Assembly: GCA_015499995.1 (NCBI GenBank) | Contig: JADNRV010000003.1 | Span: 1,178,001-1,242,000, forward strand | Length of the DNA: 64,000 nt | Source: Flammula alnicola | Taxonomy: Eukaryota > Basidiomycota > Agaricomycetes > Agaricales > Strophariaceae | Direction: 5' to 3' | In this document: in pieces, positions 1-11,783 of the stretch | Layout of the letters: each line of letters starts with the position of its first letter | How positions within the stretch are numbered: position 1 is the stretch's first letter | Notes under the pieces: generated by a model | What the model was told of the DNA's origin: nothing | Databases searched by the model: none | Seen by the model: only the letters and a program-made list of their open reading frames with translations | Position numbers and translations under genes: made by a program

Positions 1-660
1 CATAACGGGACAGCAGCAGGAGGAGCAGTACAGCTGGCACTGCTTCCATCTCGTCGTGCTGCTGCTCCTCCCACCTCGCCGCCGTCGCCGTATCTGAGCA
101 GCAGCAATGGGCGCTGCTGCTGCTCCTCGTCGTCGCCACCGTATCCGAGCATCAACAGTAGGCGGAGCTGTTGCCCCCACCTTATCGCCGTCGCCGTATA
201 CGAGCGGCAGCCGCCGTCGTGCTGCTGCTGCCCCGCCCTCGTCGTCATCGTAGTCGTATCCGTGTACGAGCAGCAGCACCGATCGTGGTACTGCTCCGTC
301 CTCGTTGTCGTCCTCGTTGTCCTCATCGTATTCGTATACCAGCAGCAGCACCGATCGTGCTGCTGCTGTTCCCCCGTCGTCGTCGCCATATCCCAGCAGC
401 AGCAGCGGTTCTGCTGCCGGCGCTGCGCCCACTTTGTCATCCTTGCCGTGTACCAGCAGCAGCAGCGGTCGTGCTGCTGCCGCTGCTGTCCACCGTCGTC
501 GCTGTATCCGAGCTGCAGCCATCGCGCTGCTGCTCCTCCTACCTCGACGTCGTCGCCGTGTACCAGCAGCAGCAGCGGTCGTGCTGCTGTTGCTGCTTCC
601 ACCGAGTCGCCGTTGCCGTATCGTCGTATCCGCGCAGCCAACGGTATAAGGACAGAGACG
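1..660. repeat. CAG/CTG-rich degenerate minisatellite
   Basis: The stretch is built from runs of CAG, CTG and CGT triplets arranged in loosely repeated blocks of about 55-70 bp. Each block carries a GTCGCCGTAT-like core followed by AGCAGCAGCAG and GTGCTGCTGCTG. CAG and CTG blocks alternate, so the single strand could fold into hairpins. All reading frames through it give low-complexity Arg/Ala/Ser/Leu peptides, and I see no credible gene. A related block in inverted orientation lies at about 1995-2290. Confidence 0.75.
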
Positions 661-744
661 ACGACCATTCCACGATCGTCGTCATCTCGTCATCTCGTCT
701 ATGGATTGGGTAAGTCAGGGGATGGAGAGAGGAAGAACAGAATA

Positions 745-830
745 CGAATCGAGTCAGACGACTCGATTCGTTGCGCACCAGGTGGGTCTCCCTCTACCAG
801 GGTCTCCCCTCGCGTCTTCTCACCCCCCAC
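745..830 (+). repeat. Palindrome plus GGTCTCCC module, left copy
   Basis: An imperfect palindrome (CGAATCGAGTC, four bases, GACTCGATTCG) at 745-770 is followed by a module reading ACCAGGTGGGTCTCCC, a short spacer, then GGGTCTCCCCTCGCGT. The same pair of motifs occurs in inverted orientation at 1890-1964. Similar modules lie at about 24213 and 24668. The function is unknown. Confidence 0.6.
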
Positions 831-849
831 CTCCTTGCGATTTCCTTGG

Positions 850-1766
850 ACACCTAAGTAGTGACAGTGGGAGACGAAGGAGACGCGTGGCGTGGCCGGA
901 TGGTTCAGCGAGCGAAGAGGAAAGTGGGAGGTGTTGGGCGTCAAACGATGTTGACCGTGGTTCAAGCAGACCTTGAAATCCCGGACCGCTCGATTTCTGG
1001 TGCTTCCTCGTCGTCGAGGACAAGTCTCAACGCAGTCACGTAGTTCTAGGAGCTTTGGGAGTTCAATTTGTCATTAGAAAATATGTATTAAAAATCAAAG
1101 AAACCATAGATTACTTTTCTCCAAATATGCTAGCCTACAGGGATGAAATATATGCTCATATGCTCAAGGTGGTGATTTCGGGCACCCGAAATCGAAAACG
1201 CTACGGATGACCTCCTGAAATTTAAAATAACATGTCAAATATCACCTATAGATTAGTTAGAAGTGTTCTAGATACTCCACGGAGCTTCAACGAAATGTTA
1301 AGGGACAGAGATTTGAAATAACATGGAGAACGTTGGATTGTTTCAAGATTTCTTTTCGTTTCATGCCTAAATTGACTGCAACATTTGTATCATTAGATGT
1401 ACCTTCACCATGCCCAAATAAATTTGGGAATTCTAATGCTATGTACTATTTTTATTGAATTGGATACCTCTCAGACTTTTCAAGACCATTTTTGTGGTCC
1501 AAAGGGCGAGATAGAGAACTTCAGACGTCCGTTGATCACCTCCCGCTGCACTCGACGGATCGGAGTCTGGCCGGTCCGATCTTGCCAGCCAATCACGTCA
1601 CTCTCGGAAAATGCCGGATAACCATCAACAACGATTCAACGTCATTGATGGTGATCTGCAACCACCACCACCACCCTCCTTCACATCTCCTTCATCCACC
1701 CCGTCGCACAAAGGCTCAAAAAAAGGTAGTTATATAAATTTTTATTTCTTGTATTCAGTTTGCCAA
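850..1766. other. Unexplained stretch
   Basis: This is AT-richer DNA between the two low-complexity arms. I see no supported gene, no recognisable transposon protein and no clear repeat. It contains only short chance reading frames. Confidence 0.4.
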
Positions 1767-1889
1767 CTAATTTAACCCACCATCTAGGTTCCTATGACGC
1801 GAAGGAACCTGCGGGATGCCGTGTGCCCCTCTCCCTCGTCGAGGTACTGTGGGCCGGCTCTGAAAGGAGATGGGAGGGAGATAAGGGGT

Positions 1890-1964
1890 GAGGACACGAG
1901 GGGAGACCCTCTTAGAGGGAGATCCACCTGGTAAGTAACGAATCGAGTCATACGACTCGATTCG
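1890..1964 (-). repeat. Palindrome plus GGTCTCCC module, right copy
   Basis: On the minus strand this repeats the arrangement at 745-830. The palindrome with arms CGAATCGAGTC and GACTCGATTCG lies at 1939-1964 and is followed by the GGTGGATCTCCC...GGGTCTCCCCTCGTGT module. The orientation is opposite to the first copy, so the two blocks form widely spaced inverted arms. Confidence 0.6.
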
Positions 1965-1994
1965 TTTGCTCCTTGCTCTCTTCCTCCACCCACT

Positions 1995-2290
1995 TACCCT
2001 AAGGCAATGAGGTGGTAGCAGCAGCAGCAGTACGGCCACTGCTGCTGCTCGTATATGGCGAGGATGACACAGTGGACGCAGCGGTTGTACAGCTGCTGGG
2101 ATACGGCAACGACAACGAAGTGGGACCAGCATCAGCTGCACGGCTGATGCTGCCCCTCGGATACAGATGCAACGACAACGATGATGACGACGTGGGCGGA
2201 GCAGTGGCACGGATACCACAACGATGAGGGAGCAGCAGCAGCACGACGGCTGCTGCTCGTATATGGCGACAGCGATAGTGGGAGACGCCG
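1995..2290. repeat. CAG/CTG-rich low-complexity arm, right
   Basis: Runs of GCAGCAGCAG and CTGCTGCTCG with CGACAACGA blocks resemble the reverse complement of 1-660. No supported gene is present. Confidence 0.6.
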
Positions 2291-2299
2291 CTTGACAAC

Positions 2300-3545
2300 C
2301 CTTCCTTGACTTCGAACGTCGTCTATGCGACGTTCGAAGTCTCTTTCCGCCGGCCGCGACTGTCCATCTCCCACCGAGTCGCCACCACGTCAATCCCACC
2401 AGCCCCGGACCCCCAGGACTTTATTCAAGCCGACACCCTACTCTTATCGACAACTCCCAGCCCGCCTCGCCTGTCCGTTCATATTCCAGCTGCCAGATGA
2501 GTTCTATACGACCACCCGCGACGGCGATGATGAAGTATCAGCGGGGCCAAGGCTGTGGCAAGGAAGGACTGCCACCACGGCCCTCCTGAATCCTCAGGAG
2601 GACGAACGAGCGCGGGACCATGCACCCTGAACCCCAAGAACACCACGGCCGATGAGCACTGTAATCGGAGGAACCGGCGAATGGGCAAATCATGCAGCAC
2701 TGGATGCAAGAGAGACAGAGGATGGCAGAGGGCGGGGCGGTACCACAGACACCGCCACCGCCAATTCTTTTCCATTCGTTAGATCCCCAGAGCATCCTTC
2801 TTGTGCTCTGGGTGTTCAGCAATTTACTTTACGTATATATTGGTAGATATAAATTCATTTCATTTGCTAAAACATACTAGATACGGTGCCTGGATCTAAA
2901 GTCGGTTTAGATAGAAGAGATGGGTTCTCTAAAATGACGACCTTGCCCTGTCCACCGCTCATTTTGAAGCAAAATTGGTATCATTAGATTTGGAATTACC
3001 TATACATTACATCTAGATACATGAAACTGAAGGGACATACGGGTAGAGGCCAGCAGGATTCAAAAATCATTTGGTTGTTCGGAAAATCTATTTTTAGCAC
3101 ACGTTCAGTAGCCTCCACCAGCCTCCGAAAAGGTGAAGATGAATATGACCATCCTCTGAGTCATTCTTCACAAAATTGGTACCAATAGGTTCGCATTTAT
3201 TAGTAGATTACTATTATGTACTTACAAATAAGGGGACGAACAAACCGAGGCCCGTGCAGTATAATTACAGACCAAAATCAACAGAATCTATTTATAACGC
3301 TCATCCTATGATGAACTGGGGCATCATCCGAATTGCTGAGGCTGCACACCCTTTTCCTCCCTGCTTTCTTCGCAGAAGTAATACAATTTTGTTTGCATTC
3401 TCTTGTAGATTACCTTTGTGTAATTATAATAACAATAAAGGGGAGGGGAGTATAACAGGGGTCAGATATATGGAGCAGCCATTTTTGGCATGCATCCCAG
3501 GCCGTAGGCTATTAATTTCGGGTGCCGGAAAATTATTCCGGTCCC
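2300..3545. other. Unexplained stretch
   Basis: I find no supported coding region, RNA gene or known transposon in this interval. A short inverted repeat around 2306-2340 (ACTTCGAACGTCG and CGACGTTCGAAGT) is the only local structure noted. Several overlapping reading frames at 2479-2882 look like chance frames with no recognisable motif. Confidence 0.4.
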
Positions 3546-3549
3546 CGGA

Positions 3550-4690
3550 CGTGCAGCTGTGCCTGGAAGCTAAAGATAGCTCGCTCAGAATGTACATGAA
3601 TATGATGATGTCATAGCAATGATGGTCTCCCGGAAATCCTGGTTATTTTTAGAACTACATCCAATGTCATCCCTCGCAATCCACCCCATCCCGCCCCCTT
3701 TTGCAGGCGCATATGACTGATTTGGATAGAGAAAAATCAGGCCTATGCAATGATATTTTTTCCCTGCCGAAAAGCGCCCCCAACGACGAGCACGAGGCAA
3801 AATACAACCCCGAGCATCATTTCCTGCATTGTTGACAGGTGTTTACCATCAGCCCCGCCCCAAATGGGACCGTCATCCAAACCTACAGCCCCAATCCACC
3901 CATTCCCGCCCCCCTAGAGGCGCGCAAACAATTGCATTATGTGAGAATATATTTATAGATGCTATTGGATTTTGTCCCGTGCCCAAAAACGCCCCCAATG
4001 AAGAGCAGCAGAGACGCAGCAGGCCAAAATGAACCGTGTCTATTTTTAAATATACAGCGGCATGGGATTACAGAAAGTATCTAATCTATAGATAAGGGAA
4101 ACAGGCGCCGTCGGAGTTCTGGCTATCTAATCTATAGATAACGAACCAGGCACAAGCGCTGGGGTCTAAAAATAGCACACCAAAGCCCTTTCCATCTAAT
4201 TTTAGAATGTCATCCGAAGTCATTCTTGACAATCCACCCATCCCCGCCCCCCATGAGGCGCGCAAAGGGCGGCAATAGGTAGTAATATATTATTAGACCC
4301 CATTGGAATTTTTTCCCTGGCCAAAACCGTCCCAAACGACGAGCAAAAGCCAAAATACAACCCCGAGCATCATTTCCTGCATTGTTGACAGGTATTTACC
4401 ATCAGCCCCGCCCCAAATGGGACCGTCATCCAAACCTGCCGGCCCCAATCCACCCATTCCCGCCCCCCTAGAGGCGCGCAAAAACCTGCATTAAATCTGA
4501 ATATATTTATAGATGCTATTGGAATTTTTCCTGCGCCTAAAGGTGCCCCCAACGACGAGCAGCACCATATTTTGTGCCCGCCAGCCATTTCTGTGCATTG
4601 TTGACACATATTTACTAGTACCCGCCCCCTGCAAGGTGCAGACACCCTCTCCCGGCACCGCGGCAGTCTTTCAAAAGATTTGTGCATGGT
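3550..4690. repeat. Tandem array of related repeat units
   Basis: A unit of roughly 230-280 bp recurs in direct orientation. Its landmarks are CAATCCACCC, CCCGCCCCCC, GAGGCGCGCAAA, TATATTTATAGATGCTATTGG, CGCCCCCAACGACGAGCA and CATTTCCTGCATTGTTGACA. Near-complete copies lie at about 3785-4020 and 4335-4560, which are about 550 bp apart, with partial copies at about 3660-3785, 4210-4335 and 4560-4690. No coding potential is apparent. It may be a decayed subterminal repeat array of a DNA transposon, but this is only inference. Confidence 0.65.
4077..4141. repeat. Two copies of a self-complementary 17-mer
   Basis: The near-palindrome TATCTAATCTATAGATA occurs twice, at about 4079-4095 and 4125-4141, separated by about 29 bp inside the tandem array. 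Both copies can fold on themselves. Confidence 0.5.
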
Positions 4691-4787
4691 CTTAGGCCGT
4701 GGCCTAAGCGGCCCAAACCCGCTATAGATGTATAACGTAGTTAGCCCACAGCCTAGGTTTCATGTATAATTCTAGCTTACAAGGCTG

Positions 4788-7700
4788 ATGGGCCAGCCAC
4801 CTTCCGACGACAATTTCTACGCTATCGTTATGGGCTCGTTACCACCTTCCTATGATCCCTACATCTCTGCCGTGAACGCCACATCAAGCGTTCTCGGTGT
4901 TACCCTATCTGCAAACGAGCTCATGCAAACTATGACTGAGCAGTACGACCGCCGTAACTTAAACTCCAAAGGCTCGAAAAGGGAGGAAAATGTTGCATTC
5001 TACTCCAATGATAGCGGAAAAGGGAAGAAGCGAGGCACAGGCGCCAGAAAGGGTGTCAAATGCTTCAATTGCAAGAAGCGCGGCCACGTGAAGGCTGATT
5101 GCTGGGAGAAGGGTGGCGGAAAGGAAGGCCAGGGTCCAAAGGGCAAGGGAAAGGAGAAGGAGAAGCCAAAGGAGGCTGCCACGAGTGCCTCAGCTAAAGA
5201 TAGCGAGCCGGCTGCAACCTGGATGGCAGTGTGTGACGAGGATATTCTCGAGGAGCTGGCAAGGATAAGACAGATGCCTGAGGATGAAATCGCAGAGGAG
5301 GCTGAGAGGCTCAACGAAGAAAGTCGGCGCATCATCTGCGAGATGGACGCCAACGAGCCACCACTTGATCCTAATATCCATCTCTTCCCACTCGAAGAAT
5401 ATGAGCTGATTGACACAGATGATGAGGGCGACGAGGATGACCCCGACATGCCTGATCTCCAGCCACAGGAAGACTCCGATGACGAGGACGAAGACAGCGA
5501 GCTCGAAATTGAGGATGAGCCCCTCTTTGATGACATGCCTGGTCTTTACTCTGTTGCCACGGACAACTTCAATTCCAATTCCGATATTGATTCCTTTACC
5601 GAAACTGCTTCAGAAGCGAGTACCAATGATGAGGCATCTACTCAGGAGTTCATTGCATCATTGGACACTATGCCTGATGCCGACGCTGCCTTCACAACTA
5701 CCTTCAAAGCTGCCGAACTGACCAACGGCGGACTCGGAAACCAGCTCATCGACATCGACTTGTATGACTCTGGTGCATCACGCCATATGTCTGGACACCA
5801 CCACCGATTCATCAACTATGTTGAGATCGACCCCAAACCCATCACCGCCGCCGATAAGCGAGCTTTCCATGCCACCAGAAAGGGAGACATGATGATTGAC
5901 CTCCCAAATGGTGACTCGACCTCGAAAATCCTCTTGAAGGATGTCCTTTATGCCCCGAGCATGGGGGTAACCCTTGTCTCTATCAGCCGAATCGCAAAAT
6001 CGGGATCAGCTGTTATGTTCGTGGGCGACTACTGCCGAATTTTTGACTCAAATAAAAGGCAGATTGCGAGGATCGAGGAAAGCCAGGGGCTTTACCGAGT
6101 GTATTCGGCTCGTCCAGAGCATGCCGGATATAGTGGGTGAGTGAAAGAGCTGCTAATGATTGATGAACTCCATCGTCGTCTGGGACATGTGTCTCATGAA
6201 GCGGCGCGTCGATTGGTCGAGAAGGGGATGATTACAGGGGTAGAGCTGGATATGGACAGCAAGCCATCCTTTTGTGCATCGTGCGAGTGGGGGAAAGGGC
6301 ATCGGAAGCCTATTCAGAGGGTGCGAGAGACCGAGAGGGCATCAAAGGCAGGCGAGGAAGTCCATTCGGACATTTGGGGGCCGGCATCTGTGGAAACAAT
6401 CAACAGGAAGGAATATTTTATCAGCTTCACAGACGACTGGAGCCGCTTCACTGTCGCTTACCTTATTCGCAAGAAGGATGAAGGTTTCGAATCCTTTCTC
6501 CAGTTCGAGGCTTGGCTCGAGAACCAGCACGGTTTTCGCATCAAAATCTTCCATAGCGACCGCGGAGGCGAGTTTTGCAGCACCGAATTCGACAACTACC
6601 TGAAAAAGCACGGCATTGTATGCCGGCTTACAGTACATGACACCCCCGAATATAACAGCGTTGCTGAGCGCCTAAACCGAACTCTCCTCAAAAAGGTCCG
6701 TGCCATGATTCACGATAGCGGCCTTCCGAAATTCCTCTGAGGCAAGGCACTGCAGCACGCGGTCTACGTTAAGAACCGCACATGGACGAAGGCCCTCGGC
6801 GATACCACGCCTTATGAAAAATTGAAGGGGTCGAGGCCTGACCTCTCCGGGATGCATCCATGGGGTTGCAAAGTCTGGGTGCATGACACAAGCAGCGGAA
6901 AGCTTGATGGAAGGGCGAAGGAAGGGCACTGGGTTGGATTTGATGAGGAGAGCATGGCTCATCGTATTTACTGGCCCGGAAAGCGATCTGTGGGTGTGGA
7001 GCGAAGTGTCAAATTTGTGCCCGAGGAGGAGGTCATTGTGGAACACATACCGCTCGAGGGGAAGAATGAGGAGGATGAGCAGAAGCTCGATGAGCTCGAC
7101 GATGACGAGCGCCCTGTTTCCCCAAAACCACAGCAAAGAGCCACAGTCGAGGATGTTCCGGACATCGATGGACCCCCAGCACAAGTTGTCGAACCAGAAG
7201 TCGAGGAGGCTGGAGGGCGCAGAAAGCACATACGCAAGGAGTCAGCCTACGTACGGCAAATCTGAGAGGGAGTTGGCCACGCGAGCAATCTTCCAGCGGC
7301 TCGTGTGATTCCACTTGGTATACAGCTTGTTCCTGAAGAAAGCGAGGTGGCAGGATTAGTGGATGAGTGGGAGATAGTGGAGGTGATGGATTTCGCGATG
7401 GCCATGGTGATGGATGCCACAGAGGAACTAAATCCGACGTACGACGAGGCAAAGCAAAGGTCTGATTGGCTGAAGTGGAAGGAGGCAATTAAGGCTGAGC
7501 TCAAGACTCTGGCGGACAATGGAACGTGGAACATAGTTCGACGCCCTGAAGGCACCAACATCGTCGACTGCAAGTGGGTTCTCCATATCAAGAAGAACGC
7601 CCTGGCGAAATCGACAAGTACAAGGCCAGATTGGTCGCGCGTGGCTTTACGCAAGTCCACGGCGTCGACTTCACTGAGACCTATGCACCCGTGGCCCGAC

Positions 7701-8904
7701 TCTCCTCCTTCCGATTCCTCATCACAATCGCCAACCGTAACGGGTGGCCAATCGAAAGCTTCGACTTCGATAGTGCATTTCTAAACTCCATCTTGAAGGA
7801 CAACGAGGTTGTGCACCTCGAACAGCCCAAGGAGTATGCGCAGAAGGATCTGCGGCTCTATGTACTGCGACTCAACAAGGCATTGTATGGGTTGAAGCAG
7901 GGAGCAAGGAACTGGTACGAAACATTGAGCAAGGCACTCGAAGAGCTGGGGTTTCGCAAAATAGAGGCTGACCCAGGTGTCTTCATCAAGACTGCAAAGG
8001 ACGGAAACTTTGTGATTCTCGCTGTGCATGTCGATGACTGCATGGTCACTGGAAGCTCAAAACACCTGATTGACATGTTTAAGGTCGAAATGCACAAGAA
8101 ATATAAGCTCACAGACCTTGGCCCCTGCACCTGGCTCCTTGGAATCAAGATCACTCGCGATCTTGAGAGCAAAACAACCTCCCTGTCCCAACGCGCGTAT
8201 ATCGACGCTATCATCACAAGGTTCAACTTTGATGACCTCAAACCCTCATCGATTCCAATCGATCCTCACCAGCTGCTTGGGCGATCCCAGTGTCCAACCA
8301 CCCTAGCCGACAAAGCTCGCATGCGAAATGTTCCGTATCGTGAAGCGGTAGGTTTGTTGATGTACGCGGCAGAGGGCACACGGCCTGATATCAAGTTTGC
8401 GACATCGACCGTCGCGCAGTTTATGGACAACCCGGCGTGGATCCATTGGGAAGCCGTGAAGCGAATTTTTCGCTATCTGAAAGGGACCCACGATCTCGAG
8501 TTGGTGTATGGCAGAAAAGAGGCGGATCTGGTCGGATTCGTCGATGCGGACGGGTTGTCGCAGGAGCACAGACACGCAATATCTGGCTACGTGTTCATGG
8601 TTGATGGCGGAGCGGTGTCGTGGTCGTCAAAGAAGCAAGAGTTGGTCACTCTATCAACCACAGAGGCTGAGTATGTGGCAGCAACCCACGCTGCCAAAGA
8701 AGCCATGTGGCTATGTCGCTTTGTCAGCGAGCTCTTCTCGGCACCAAAGGAACCCACGACGCTCTACGGCGATAATCAATCAGCAATTGCTCTCGCGCAC
8801 GGAGGCCAATATCACGCACGCACAAAGCACATCGACATTCGATATCACTTTATCTGATATGTCATCGAAGCCGGCTCCATCAAGCTCGTCTATTGTCCAA
8901 CAGA
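4788..8904 (+). pseudogene. copia Gag-Pol polyprotein, decayed
   Basis: Visible landmarks in order are: a zinc knuckle Cys-X2-Cys-X4-His-X4-Cys (about 5061-5105); a very acidic linker (about 5220-5680); the protease DSGAS motif (about 5766); a His-His-Cys-Cys pre-integrase finger (about 6168-6310); the integrase core with HSDIWG, HSDRGG and a later Glu in 'SVAERLNR'; a reverse transcriptase with HVDD at about 8027 in place of the common YVDD; and an RNase H with DADG and TTEAEY, then TKHIDIRYHF at the end. In-frame stops lie at 6138-6140, 6738-6740 (where a Trp is expected), 7263-7265 and 8855-8857 (Arg expected). A one-base loss near 7603 shifts the frame. The frame otherwise stays open, so decay is moderate. 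The first stop sits in GGTGAGT, which also resembles a splice donor, but no intron is needed because the frame continues directly. Confidence 0.9.
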
Positions 8905-11680
8905 TAGTGTATATGGCTGAACCTCCAAAAGTTTTCGCCACTCGCCGTCAAGGCGAGTCACATGGCGTGGGAACCTGGCTGAACCTGGCGAGTGGTGAGA
9001 GTGCAAAACGGCCTATTTTCGATAAACTAAGCTAAAATATAGGTGAACAAGTCATCCTACATAGTTTATACACCTAAAGAGCGAAGTAATGAAGCAGAAT
9101 CCCATGTATCCGTAGCCCCATTGTGATTAATAACCTCAAGTTCATCATCAACATTGATAGGACCAACCTTTCCTGCCCGAATATCATCCAATGTTGACAA
9201 GTCATATACTTGCTCGATTGGGACCATGGATGAAAGGCCATCGCCATCTCTTGGAGAATTTATTTGCTGCTCAAGTTGGTCAAATGCAGCATCAATATCA
9301 TCGAGAGACAATGATTCCGGCCCTTCAACATCTGCACCTTCATATCCTGTTAATAGTTGAGGGGTCCAAAGGATGTCCGTAAAGAGATCATCAGCTCGAT
9401 CAACGTTAAGGCCGCCTCCTTCTGTTGAAGTGTGCATGTGAGCATGTTTGCAGCGTGTGGATTTCCCGGCTGCAATCGCGATCTCATGCAATTGTCGAAT
9501 GTAGTGATTTCGAAGGGTCCCGAATGTTTGCATATGAGGAATTGTGAGGCGAGAACGTTTGACGGATTGGACACCACCGAGATTTGAAAAGAAGCGCTCA
9601 ACTTCAGCGGCATGGGGAACAATGGAAAAGAGCTTTATTGCGAGGGCTTTGAGGGGATGAGAATTGACGTTGACAAGCAAAGACTTCCACCAGTCCTTTG
9701 CGTCCGATTTCCCGCCGTTAAATGGAGCTTCTCCATTATGATAGGCTTTAAGATCACGGGTAAGGTTTTCGGCCACTTCTCTTGACCATTTCCAACGTTG
9801 AACAATGTCCAGTGAAATCCGATAAGCATCGGCAAGTTTTCGAGAGTGGGTGGCTGTTGAAACGGTGAGCTTGCGACAGAGAGGGTGGAGGAATAATGCA
9901 AGCCAATGGATATCGGTGTTCATGGCATGAAATTGAGCGTTAAGAACTCGCTTGGCATGGTCAGTGAATAAGGGATCGTCGCCATCTATGAGTGGTGTAT
10001 TGAGGACTGCTTGATGTGCCCAAATAAGTTGCAGCATGCAATCTGCAAGTGTCGCATCTCGGCTCTCGATATCTCCAATGATGTCGACCAAAGGCTTGCA
10101 GATGCGGATTAACTGATCTGTTAGCTGCCAGCGTGAAAGGTCGAATACAGTGCTAACAACATCCTTGTTGACAGGGCTAAGGCCGTTAACCGCCCGTTGA
10201 GCTCCATCACGACTGCAGAGCTCCACCAATGCTGCTTTATGATCCTTGACGCTGAGAGCTTGGAGAATGAGGGCGTAAAAGCGCGACTCAGTGTTGGTTT
10301 TTAATCTGCGAGTAATGCCTTTGCCCGCAGCCACCTCGTCAAGCTGGCCACCCCAGTAATGAGAACCGTTAAAAAAGGTAACAATCCGTGAATTCTTTGA
10401 GACCGCTTCCTTTGCAGATGGAAAGGCAACCACCTTTCCGATGATTGTATTGATTCCATGCATGAAACAAAAGAGCGGCTAAAAATTGAATACTCTGAAT
10501 ATAGAAGACAGTATATTAATGAAAGTCAAAGCTCACAATGATCCATGAATGTTCTGTTGTCCATTTCCTTCGAAAGGCTTGCATAGTCATCGGATTATCA
10601 GTGCATATGGCATTGATAGAGGTAGGTTTGATGTTCTTTTTTGTCAATGCACGATTTGAAACCTGAACGAGGTGGTCCGCCATTGCACGCACTCCAGAGA
10701 GTTCCTCCAGACCCAGAACAACCGGAAACTGTGATACTTCTGCAACCATGCAGCCATATACACTGCGCCTTTGAATGTCTTCCCATCTGTCCATTAGGTA
10801 GGTCAGGTTATTTCTCCCATCCAAATGTCTGAGATCTTCATTAAAAGCTCGTGCTTCCTCGGCAGGAAGATAACGCTCCATTAACACATAGCGCGTGGCT
10901 GGAGTATATGACGGCTGCAAGCCGTGGATCCATTTCAAGCAGAAATAATTCTCTGCAGCTGAGAACGGAATGTTTCCGTGGATAAAAAATCTAATTACTT
11001 GAATCACTGAGTCCCCGTTCAAAGATTAGATTATCGAAACGCACCTCAACATCAGCACATTAGCTTGATCTTTCTCACCATCTATCATTGCCCATTCCAT
11101 AAATGCATCTACTCCCCGTTTGGTAGTAACAGCTCCTCCGTCCGAGACTTTTGCCTTTTTCGAGGTGGTAGCAATCTCCCCGCTAATAATTTCCACATCC
11201 GAATCAGGCTCTGGGATCTCGATGCCACCCTTCACCATTAATCTTCGCCGTGCTTCCTCCCGGACCTCCATCGGAGCATGTAAGCAAAACCCTTCTCCAG
11301 TTTTCCCAAGGTGCTGGAGGCAACGGGAATCCCGATGAACAATGAGCTTTGCAGTGTCAGCCGGGCAGTAGTTACACTGCATATTCCATCGCTTGGAGGC
11401 CGTTTTTTCACCAACAGGTGTGAAATGTTCGTGAATAAATTCATCCACTGGATGTCCACCCTTGTTTTTGGACATTTTTAGCAATGTAGAGATTGTACAG
11501 TGTGTAGTATTGGCCAATTAAAATTTCCATCGATATGGACTTCCGGGATCTATGTGATTACTTAATTGGGACTCGCCACCCATTCGCCACCCCATTTTAC
11601 AAATTCTTGATCGCCACCCGGCGATCGCCAGGTGGTGAGGCCTGGTGTGGCAAGATGGCGAGGTTGAGCCAACAACACTA
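8905..11680 (-). mobile_element. hAT DNA transposon, complete
   Basis: The element is bounded by a perfect 8-bp target duplication, CCAACAGA, at 8897-8904 and 11681-11688. Its ends are inverted repeats starting TAGTGT (left TAGTGTATATGGCTGAACCT; right, read inward, TAGTGTTGTTGGCTCAACCT). Subterminal GGCGAGTGG and CGCCACC motifs recur near both ends, as usual for hAT elements. The length is 2776 bp. It carries one three-exon transposase gene. Insertion is into the copia RNase H region, so the hAT is younger than that copia copy. Confidence 0.93.
9066..11475 (-). CDS. hAT transposase (three exons)
   Basis: I place the exons at complement(9066..10478, 10537..10990, 11045..11475). The introns are 58 and 54 bp with GT-AG ends (donors GTGAGC and GTGCGT). 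The spliced length is 2298 nt, 765 residues plus stop, with no internal stop. The N-terminal part has a BED-type zinc finger (a CNYC pair followed by spaced His/Cys). The middle has TDNP, matching the second catalytic Asp region of hAT enzymes, followed by a C-X2-H motif (CFMH) created across the second exon junction. The C-terminal part has the hATC dimerisation region (DWW, then 'EVERFFSNLG'). The Met at 11475 is preferred over the one at 11517 because it lies just before the finger. The length is normal for an autonomous hAT. It may be active, although only sequence integrity supports that. Confidence 0.88.
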
Positions 11681-11776
11681 CCAACAGATGAGCAAACTGC
11701 AGATGTCCTTATGAAGGCTCTTCCGAGCGTCAAAGCGAAGCACTTTGCAAGTGCAATGGGACTTCGTGCAGTTTGA
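11681..11776 (+). pseudogene. copia Pol C-terminal end, beyond the hAT insertion
   Basis: The frame here reads LPTDEQTADVLMKALPS and ends in a GLRAV-like tail. This is the conserved copia RNase H C-terminus (normally 'D..AD.lTK.L'). It continues the sequence broken off at 8904, after the duplicated target CCAACAGA. It directly shows that the hAT jumped into an existing copia gene. Confidence 0.85.
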
Positions 11777-11783
11777 GGGGAAG

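Noticed and set aside
171..861. Long overlapping reading frames in the triplet-rich start
   Set aside because: The products are low-complexity Arg/Ala/Ser/Leu runs created by CAG/CTG repeats in every frame.
5000..5536. Ser-rich 178-codon minus-strand frame
   Set aside because: It is the mirror of the acidic Asp/Glu linker of the copia polyprotein.
6131..6145. Possible intron at the first copia stop (GGTGAGTG)
   Set aside because: It resembles a splice donor, but integrase coding continues in the same frame immediately after the stop.
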